A DNA stretch of 9,033 nucleotides from Candidatus Aenigmatarchaeota archaeon (GTDB taxonomy: Archaea; Aenigmatarchaeota; Aenigmatarchaeia; PWEA01; JACQIF01): contig JACQIF010000065.1 in NCBI GenBank assembly GCA_016198635.1, forward strand, positions 1-9,033, given 5' to 3'. The position numbers and the translations under genes were made by a program. Below the pieces are notes generated by a model. That model did no database searches. It saw only the letters and a program-made list of their open reading frames with translations, and was not told the DNA's origin. Positions 4,169 through 9,033 of this stretch are shown in pieces. Numbering within the stretch: the first letter of the stretch is position 1; every line of letters starts with the position of its first letter.

Positions 4169-5488
4169 TCTGAGGTTCCTGTCGAACGCGGCCTGGTCGA
4201 ATTCTAACGGGTCGCCGAGGAGACCGACGATGGTTTTCGCGTCATTCTCCGCGTTTTGCAGGCAGCTCGTTGCTCCAGGAGACGGTGTCATGTTGAATAT
4301 GATGCCGTTGCCCACAACCTTGGCCTCCTTTTTGCCCAATGTATGATTGCGCTTGTCCACGAGCTGGTGGCGGATGCCTCCAACTCCTTTGGCGAACTTG
4401 ATGTTTTGAGGCTTTAGAGCAGGCACGATTTTCCTCGCTTCATCCAGAAAAACCCTCTTGCCTATGAAAGGTGCATCGTAGAGGGCGTTCCTGGCTATGA
4501 AAGGGCCTGTGTCTTCATCGACGAGAAGCTTGCCTACAGCAAGTGCCACGTCGCCGTCTATGCCGAACTCCCTTACGAACTCCAGGCTTGTCCGAGCGTT
4601 GTATCGTTCAAACGCCGGTAACAGGCGTGCGGTAGGCCCGAACCTTGTTTTGTCAGGGGCGTTGATATCGGGATCTGCGTGCAGCGCTGCGAACGGCAGC
4701 TTGTCGTTCTGCACTGTGTATACCTTGCTGCGCACCAGCGCCTCGCCCCTGTCCGTTTGCCCGTAGTAGAAGTTGCCTGCCACAGGCAGGGCACCCAGCC
4801 CGTGGCCGTAACCAAGCCTATGTGCGAACGCGAGGCTCGTGGTTCCTGAAGAGATTACGACTGCGCGAGCTTCGACATCGCCCTTATTTGTTTTTATCAC
4901 ATGACCGTCTTTCGTCTTCTCTATTGCGTTTACTCTTGTTTCCAGCGCAATGTCGAACCCCTTATCTTTTTTATCCGTTCCATAGGCGAACGAGTACGAG
5001 AGTTTGTCGAAGGCCACGGCATATCCATTGTTTGAGTAGAGGGCGGCCGCGCTCTCCGTCCTGTCTTCCATGACCTTCGGTTCAAGCAGCGCCAACTCCT
5101 TCCCTTCCACGAACCGCAGTGCCGGGAAGACGTCTTGAACAGAATCCCAGCGGTTCCAAATCAAATCAATCTCCTCGCTGTCGACTCCCAGTACCATCTT
5201 CGGACATCTTCGTACTATCTGGGTTTCAGGCAGGTGCGAAGCGTAGTTGGCCACCAACCCGGCCGCATCCTTGACCTGCGGAACCCTGTCGCGCGAATAG
5301 TTTGTTTCTATATCCCCTTCATGCAGTGTCTGGCTGTTCCATTTGCTGTTGCTGTTGAGCCTGGCCAGCCCGGGGTGCTGCTCGATGAGAAGAACGTCGC
5401 GGACGTTTGTGTACTCCGCAAGCACGTTGTAAAGGGCGGTTCCTGTCACGCCACCTCCTACGATAGCCACGTTGCGCATCTTTCCCAT
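4148..5488 (-). CDS. mqo: FAD-dependent malate:quinone oxidoreductase-like protein
   Basis: With the start at the ATG 5486-5488 the protein has 446 residues. It opens with a Rossmann FAD-binding motif, VAIVGGGVTGTALYNVL (7-23; GGGVTG at 11-16), with an acidic residue ending the second strand (LLIEQH, E36). Then comes SKWNSQTLHEGDIETNYS (48-65), which I recognise from Mqo-type proteins of Campylobacterota. A C-terminal flavin-binding segment reads TPSPGATSC (401-409). Mqo oxidises malate to oxaloacetate and passes electrons to membrane quinone; the related 2-hydroxyglutarate oxidases are the main alternative. The start was chosen because the TATA box GATATAAA (5511-5518) is centred 26-27 bp upstream; a GTG at 5530 would extend the protein by 14 residues but would place the TATA box inside the gene. 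Malate dehydrogenase lies 38 bp upstream. The last 21 nt overlap the convergent lamin-tail gene. Confidence 0.8.
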   Translation of the reverse strand: MGKMRNVAIVGGGVTGTALYNVLAEYTNVRDVLLIEQHPGLARLNSNSKWNSQTLHEGDIETNYSRDRVPQVKDAAGLVANYASHLPETQIVRRCPKMVLGVDSEEIDLIWNRWDSVQDVFPALRFVEGKELALLEPKVMEDRTESAAALYSNNGYAVAFDKLSYSFAYGTDKKDKGFDIALETRVNAIEKTKDGHVIKTNKGDVEARAVVISSGTTSLAFAHRLGYGHGLGALPVAGNFYYGQTDRGEALVRSKVYTVQNDKLPFAALHADPDINAPDKTRFGPTARLLPAFERYNARTSLEFVREFGIDGDVALAVGKLLVDEDTGPFIARNALYDAPFIGKRVFLDEARKIVPALKPQNIKFAKGVGGIRHQLVDKRNHTLGKKEAKVVGNGIIFNMTPSPGATSCLQNAENDAKTIVGLLGDPLEFDQAAFDRNLRLPDPLA

Positions 5489-5510
5489 AATGCCTACTTT
5501 GGAAGAAACC

Positions 5511-5518
5511 TTTATATC
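5511..5518 (-). promoter_or_regulatory. TATA box for the Mqo-like gene; decides its start
   Basis: The minus strand reads GATATAAA, centred 26-27 bp upstream of the ATG at 5488. This matches the leaderless spacing seen elsewhere in the window and argues against the upstream GTG at 5530. It lies in the 38-bp gap just after the malate dehydrogenase stop codon, so the two genes probably have separate promoters. Confidence 0.6.
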
Positions 5519-5526
5519 GGGAACAT

Positions 5527-6450
5527 TCACTGTTCTAGGAGCTTTATCATCTCTTTCGTCTCTTGAACGCCTTTTTCAAACGCATTGCGTTCCTCATTCG
5601 TGAGCGTGGTCTCGACGACCGCTTCTGCCCCTTTCTTCCCAATGTGTACCGGGACGCCTATACACAGCCCGTTTGTCCCGTACTCGCCTTTTACGTATAC
5701 GGAGCAGGGGATAATCTTTTTGGAGTCTGATAGTATCGCATCCACGAGTTCGGCGATAGCAGACGCAGGCGCATAATGGGCGTTGCCCGTTTTCAGCAGG
5801 GCGACGATTTCAGGACCTGCCTTGCGCGTTTTTTCCACTATAGTGCTGACTCTTCCCGGATCGAGCAGCGTGGTCAGCGGCTTGCCGTTTGCGTACGCAT
5901 GGCTGACTACAGGTACCATAAGATCCGAGTGCGCTCCCATTACAAACGCATCGACGTTTGCGTTGCTGGCGTGCAGTTCCTGCGCTATGAAATGGCGGAA
6001 GCGGGATGAGTCTAGTGCACAACCCATGCCTATGACACGTTCGCGCGAGAAGCCGCTGGTTTTGCAAGCCAGATAAGTCATAACGTCGAGCGGGTTTGAG
6101 ACGATAATGAGTATGCAGCCAGGGGAATACTTAACAATATTTTCAACAACATTCCTTACAATCTTCGAGTTGTTGTCGAGGAAGTCCTTGCGCGTCCACC
6201 CGGGTTTGCGCGGCACAGCTGCCGTGACTATAACAATATCCGAGCCCTTGGTTTCTTCGTAAGAGCCTGTGCCTATGACGCTGACGCCATAGCCCTCTAT
6301 CGGTCCTGCCTCTATTATGTCCAGTGCTTTGCCCTGCGCTACGCCTTCAAGAACGTCTACGAGAACTACGTCGCCGAGCTTCTTCATGGCCAAGAGGTGC
6401 GCTGTTACGGCGCCCACGTTGCCTGCGCCGACTATGGTTATCTTTGGCAT
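5527..6450 (-). CDS. mdh: NAD-dependent malate dehydrogenase (LDH/MDH family)
   Basis: This 307-residue protein is of normal length for the LDH-like malate dehydrogenases. It shows the NAD-binding GAGNVG (8-13) with an acidic residue ending strand 2 (VLVDV, D32), which favours NAD over NADP. The mobile-loop segment PRKPGWTR (80-87) has arginines at the two substrate-binding positions; R81 is the residue that separates malate dehydrogenases from lactate dehydrogenases, which have Gln there. Further motifs are VSNPLDVMTY (117-126), LDSSRFR (146-152, catalytic D147 and substrate-binding R150) and the catalytic histidine in GAHSDLMVP (H174). The enzyme reversibly converts malate and oxaloacetate in the cytoplasm. 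The ATG at 6448-6450 is 27 bp from a TATA box, so the mRNA should be leaderless. It sits upstream of the Mqo-like gene, giving two predicted malate-oxidising enzymes side by side, and is divergent from the helicase gene. Confidence 0.94.
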   Translation of the reverse strand: MPKITIVGAGNVGAVTAHLLAMKKLGDVVLVDVLEGVAQGKALDIIEAGPIEGYGVSVIGTGSYEETKGSDIVIVTAAVPRKPGWTRKDFLDNNSKIVRNVVENIVKYSPGCILIIVSNPLDVMTYLACKTSGFSRERVIGMGCALDSSRFRHFIAQELHASNANVDAFVMGAHSDLMVPVVSHAYANGKPLTTLLDPGRVSTIVEKTRKAGPEIVALLKTGNAHYAPASAIAELVDAILSDSKKIIPCSVYVKGEYGTNGLCIGVPVHIGKKGAEAVVETTLTNEERNAFEKGVQETKEMIKLLEQ

Positions 6451-6470
6451 AACTTTATTCCAAGCGGCGC

Positions 6471-6484
6471 TGCATATTTATGCA
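6471..6484 (-). promoter_or_regulatory. TATA box of mdh embedded in an inverted repeat
   Basis: TGCATATTTATGCA has perfect 6-bp arms (TGCATA/TATGCA) around two bases, and its minus-strand core CATAAATATG is a TATA box centred 27-28 bp upstream of the mdh start. The symmetry could simply reflect AT-richness or could be an operator over the promoter. Confidence 0.55.
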
Positions 6485-6493
6485 TGTTAACAT
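6484..6493. repeat. Perfect 10-bp palindrome in the mdh/helicase gap
   Basis: ATGTTAACAT is fully self-complementary and abuts the inverted repeat over the mdh promoter. Its half-site TAACA/TGTTA also occurs in the palindrome near the helicase start, with the halves in the opposite order. Possible regulator site; weak evidence in AT-rich DNA. Confidence 0.3.
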
Positions 6494-6520
6494 ATTCTAA
6501 TTTGCGCCAACCGCACATAG

Positions 6521-6532
6521 AAAAATATAACA
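6521..6532 (+). promoter_or_regulatory. Probable promoter of the helicase gene
   Basis: AAAAATATAACA, preceded by TAG, looks like an A-rich BRE plus TATA box. Its centre is about 30 bp from the ATG at 6557, predicting a start at about 6554, nearly leaderless. This conflicts with the plausible ribosome binding site at 6546-6551, so an upstream start may also exist, perhaps from the TATA element at 6472-6483 read in this direction. Confidence 0.4.
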
Positions 6533-6540
6533 GTGTTATA
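6526..6540. repeat. Perfect 15-bp inverted repeat overlapping the helicase promoter
   Basis: TATAACAGTGTTATA has perfect 7-bp arms around one central base and overlaps the TATA-like sequence of the helicase gene. The position and symmetry are typical of a dimeric repressor site, which would block TBP binding. No regulator gene is visible next to it. Confidence 0.4.
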
Positions 6541-6545
6541 CTTTC

Positions 6546-6551
6546 AGGTGG
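6546..6551 (+). promoter_or_regulatory. Ribosome binding site candidate for the helicase
   Basis: AGGTGG matches part of the archaeal Shine-Dalgarno sequence and lies 5 nt before the ATG at 6557. It supports this ATG over the in-frame GTG at 6548, which overlaps it. Confidence 0.5.
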
Positions 6552-6556
6552 TTTTA

Positions 6557-9033
6557 ATGTTTGAAGACTTGCATCCAAAATTACAGGCTGCCGTAAAAGA
6601 GCGTGGTTGGACATCGCCGACGCCTGTCCAGAAACTAGCCTCTCCTGAGATACTGAAAGGCAATGACGTCCTAGTCATCGCCCCCACAGGCATAGGAAAA
6701 ACTGAGTCGGCGATGCTTCCCATATTCTCGATGTGGGCGTCGACGGCGCCTGCCCCAATATCCATACTCTACATCACCCCTCTGCGTGCGTTGAACCGCG
6801 ACCTCTTCAAGCGCCTTCAATGGTGGTGTGAGCGCATAGACGCCGATATCGCAGTCCGCCACGGCGATACATCGCAGTACGAGCGTTCAAAACAATCGGA
6901 GTTCCCGGCTCATCTTTTCGTCACGACGCCGGAGACGCTGCAAGCCATGCTCACAGCGCCGAAACTCCGTGCTGCCCTAAAAAATCTCAAGTGGGTAGTC
7001 GTTGATGAGGTGCACGAGCTTGTCGAGAGCAAGCGCGGCACGCAGTTAAGCGTCGCGCTCGCGCGCTTGCGCAAACTGGCCGGAAACTTTCAGGTAGTTG
7101 GACTGTCAGCCACCATAGGTTCCCCAGAGCGCGTCGCAGAGTTTCTAGGACCGAAGACGCGCATAGTCAACGCAGTCGCTTCGAAGGCCATAGAGTTGCA
7201 TATCGTATCTCCGACACCAGTACTGGAGGACAAGGCCCTAGCAGACAAGCTTTTCATAAGCCCGGAGACCGTTTCCCGTTTACACACCATCAAGGACCTC
7301 GTGACAAAGCACAAGTCCTCTTTGATATTCACTAACACGCGCGAGAGCGCGGAAGTTCTGTCGTCGCGCCTCTCGAAGATGGAGAAAACGTGGACGCACG
7401 ACATTCATCATTCAAGCTTGAGCCGCGACGTCCGTATAAAGGCTGAGGACTCGTTGAAGGCCGAATCCATCAAGGCCCTCGTATGCACGTCGTCGCTTGA
7501 ACTTGGCATAGACGTTGGTTCGATAGACCTCGTTATTCAACATACATCTCCACGCCAGGTCTCGAAGCTCGTCCAGCGCGTCGGCCGTTCGGGCCACAGG
7601 ATAGGGGAGAAGAGCAAAGGCGTTATAGTCGCGAGCGATGCAGATGACATCTTGGAGAGTGCTGTAATAGCCCGTCGCGCACTTGCCGGAGAGCTGGAGC
7701 CTACGGAGATATACCCAATGCCTTTGGATGTGCTGGCAAACCAGATCGTGGGTATGACGCTTGAAGAGTATGACTCAAACCCTGACGAACTCTACAAAAT
7801 AACGCGCAGTGCGTTCCCTTATCGTGTCCTCGATCGCGCGACGTTCGACGCCGTCGTCGCGTATCTGACGGACCTGCGTATGTTGTGGGGAGGTCTTCAA
7901 ACGCCTGACATTCGTGGTTCCCGAGGCGCCGCGCGTAACGGTTCTGTAATACACCGCCGCAAAAAAGCCTGGGAGTACTACTATTCAAACCTGTCGACGA
8001 TTCCAGACACATTCCAATACCAGATCGTCAATAACATAGACAATTCAAGCGTTGGCGTTCTGGACGAGGCGTTCGTTGCAGAGCACGGTAACTCGGGGAC
8101 TACGTTCATTGTGAAAGGCGGTGCGTGGCGCATTCTCTCTGTCTACGAAGGCCGGGTGCTCGTCGAGCCCATAGACGATATAGGTTCTGCGGTGCCTGCA
8201 TGGGAAGGCGAACTGATACCCGTGCCTTACGAGATCGCCCAGGAGGTCGGCACGCTGCGGCGCAAGGTAGCAGAACTCATCCAGGAGAAAAAGGACGACG
8301 GCGAGATAGCAGAGTCAATAAAGAAAGAGTACCCTCTATCTGACGGCTGCGTCTCGAAGCTCGTTTCGTACATCAAGGAGCAGCTGAAAGCAGGTAAGTC
8401 CGTCCCAGACGACCGGACGGTCGTCATAGAAGGAGACAACGATTTCGTCGTCATGCACACCTGTTTCGGCGCGCTTGTCAACGCCACGCTCGCACGCTTC
8501 TTTGCAGTCCTGCTTTCGTCGCAGCTCGGCCGTTCCGTCGGCATCAAGAACGACCCCTACAGGATAATATTCCAGGGCATAGAGCGCGACGCCATCGTGA
8601 ACATATTCAAGGAGCGTAACGCCGAAGACCTACATGACTTCGTGCTGAAGACTATAGACCTCACACAAATGTTCCGCTGGAGGCTTCTTCACGTCGCCAA
8701 ACGCTTCGGCGCCGTTACACGCCGGGTCAAATGGGACAAGCTCAACCTGAAGAAGATGGTTGAAGCGTTCGCAGACACACCAATAGCCGAGGAGGCGCGT
8801 AACGAAGTGCTCTTTGAAAAGCTGGATGTCGAGAAGACAAAGGAACTGTTTCACAAGATAAAAACAAGGGAGATAACGCTTGTTACGTCAGAAGGCCTTT
8901 CTCCCATCGGGCGCAAAGGCGTGGAGTACCAGTTCCGCGAGCTGGTCGGGCCGAAGCGCGCAGACAAGGAGATCTTCGAGGTATTCCGCGAACGGCTGCT
9001 CGGAACGCAAGTTCGTCTCGTGTGCATGAAGTG
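6557..9033 (+). CDS. lhr: Lhr-type DEAD/DEAH-family helicase, C-terminus cut off by the window edge
   Basis: An uninterrupted frame of 825 codons runs to the right edge. All superfamily 2 helicase motifs are present: Walker A TGIGKT (44-49, K48), Ia TPLRALNRD, Ib TPETLQ, the Walker B box DEVH (150-153), SAT (184-186), IV LIFTNTRESAE, V TSSLELGID (311-319) and VI QRVGRSGH (340-347). SLELGID and QRVGRSGHR are hallmarks of the Lhr family. After the two RecA domains (to about 390) come a winged-helix-like region and the Lhr core domain, with GGAWRILSVYEG (521-532) and PAWEGELIPVP (547-557). Lhr core proteins are ATP-dependent 3'-5' helicases acting on DNA or RNA-DNA hybrids in repair. Archaeal members are usually about 850-950 residues, so little is missing. 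The last visible residues are RLVCMK with the next codon starting TG, so a Cys-x-x-Cys zinc-binding motif may begin here. It is divergent from mdh. Confidence 0.95.
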   Translation, partial: MFEDLHPKLQAAVKERGWTSPTPVQKLASPEILKGNDVLVIAPTGIGKTESAMLPIFSMWASTAPAPISILYITPLRALNRDLFKRLQWWCERIDADIAVRHGDTSQYERSKQSEFPAHLFVTTPETLQAMLTAPKLRAALKNLKWVVVDEVHELVESKRGTQLSVALARLRKLAGNFQVVGLSATIGSPERVAEFLGPKTRIVNAVASKAIELHIVSPTPVLEDKALADKLFISPETVSRLHTIKDLVTKHKSSLIFTNTRESAEVLSSRLSKMEKTWTHDIHHSSLSRDVRIKAEDSLKAESIKALVCTSSLELGIDVGSIDLVIQHTSPRQVSKLVQRVGRSGHRIGEKSKGVIVASDADDILESAVIARRALAGELEPTEIYPMPLDVLANQIVGMTLEEYDSNPDELYKITRSAFPYRVLDRATFDAVVAYLTDLRMLWGGLQTPDIRGSRGAARNGSVIHRRKKAWEYYYSNLSTIPDTFQYQIVNNIDNSSVGVLDEAFVAEHGNSGTTFIVKGGAWRILSVYEGRVLVEPIDDIGSAVPAWEGELIPVPYEIAQEVGTLRRKVAELIQEKKDDGEIAESIKKEYPLSDGCVSKLVSYIKEQLKAGKSVPDDRTVVIEGDNDFVVMHTCFGALVNATLARFFAVLLSSQLGRSVGIKNDPYRIIFQGIERDAIVNIFKERNAEDLHDFVLKTIDLTQMFRWRLLHVAKRFGAVTRRVKWDKLNLKKMVEAFADTPIAEEARNEVLFEKLDVEKTKELFHKIKTREITLVTSEGLSPIGRKGVEYQFRELVGPKRADKEIFEVFRERLLGTQVRLVCMK

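Noticed and set aside
4774..4788. Inverted repeat TGCCTG-CCA-CAGGCA inside the Mqo-like gene
   Set aside because: Arms of only 6 bp within coding sequence; this is expected by chance and is not near a gene end.
185..5050. Three copies of the 8-bp palindrome GCGGCCGC (185-192, 863-870, 5043-5050)
   Set aside because: More than expected for one random 8-mer, but all three fall in coding sequence, two in alanine-rich contexts; with many possible 8-mers to notice, this is not convincing as a signal.
6548..6550. In-frame GTG as an earlier start for the helicase
   Set aside because: It overlaps the AGGTGG ribosome binding site and would add only three residues; the ATG at 6557 has proper spacing.
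6544..8854. Several minus-strand and alternative-frame openings within the helicase region
   Set aside because: The plus-strand helicase frame is continuous through all of them with every helicase motif in order.

Overview
The window is almost certainly archaeal. Four of the genes have a TATA-like box centred 25-28 bp upstream of the start codon, which is the pattern of leaderless archaeal transcripts. The only gene preceded by a long intergenic region also has good signals for a leadered transcript. The right-hand gene is a Lhr-type helicase of archaeal layout. Isoleucine ATA codons are frequent throughout. A DPANN-type lineage (for example Micrarchaeota) would fit compact genes, a lamin-tail secreted protein and a partial TCA gene set, but nothing here proves the phylum.

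Layout, left to right. Positions 1-469 (minus) hold the 5' part of an unrecognised gene that runs off the left edge; its GC content, about 43% by hand count, is lower than that of its neighbours. Positions 514-1701 (minus) encode a class I/II PLP aminotransferase. One symmetric TATA element at about 1732-1741 appears to serve both this gene and the divergent gene 1763-2260 (plus), a small protein with a Tat-type signal and no known family. It converges on 2282-2572 (minus), a 96-residue protein with an acidic tail. The 225-bp gap 2573-2797 is the richest non-coding stretch: a second bidirectional TATA element, a set of mutually exclusive inverted repeats overlapping the ribosome binding site of the 96-residue gene, and two tandem short hairpins with UNCG-type loops before the next gene. 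Positions 2798-4168 (plus) encode a secreted lamin-tail-domain protein with 20 N-glycosylation sequons. It overlaps tail to tail by 21 nt with an FAD-dependent malate:quinone oxidoreductase-like gene (4148-5488, minus). Upstream of that is NAD-dependent malate dehydrogenase (5527-6450, minus). After a 106-bp divergent gap rich in small palindromes, an Lhr helicase gene (6557 to the right edge, plus) is cut off near its C-terminal region.

Functionally, three genes meet at the malate/oxaloacetate/aspartate node: malate dehydrogenase and a malate:quinone oxidoreductase-like enzyme, both predicted to make oxaloacetate, and an aminotransferase of the aspartate aminotransferase fold that may consume it. 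They are on the same strand but each has its own promoter, so they form a neighbourhood, not an operon. I see no CRISPR array, insertion sequence, tRNA, rRNA or clear mobile element. No gene-free stretch exceeds 300 bp.
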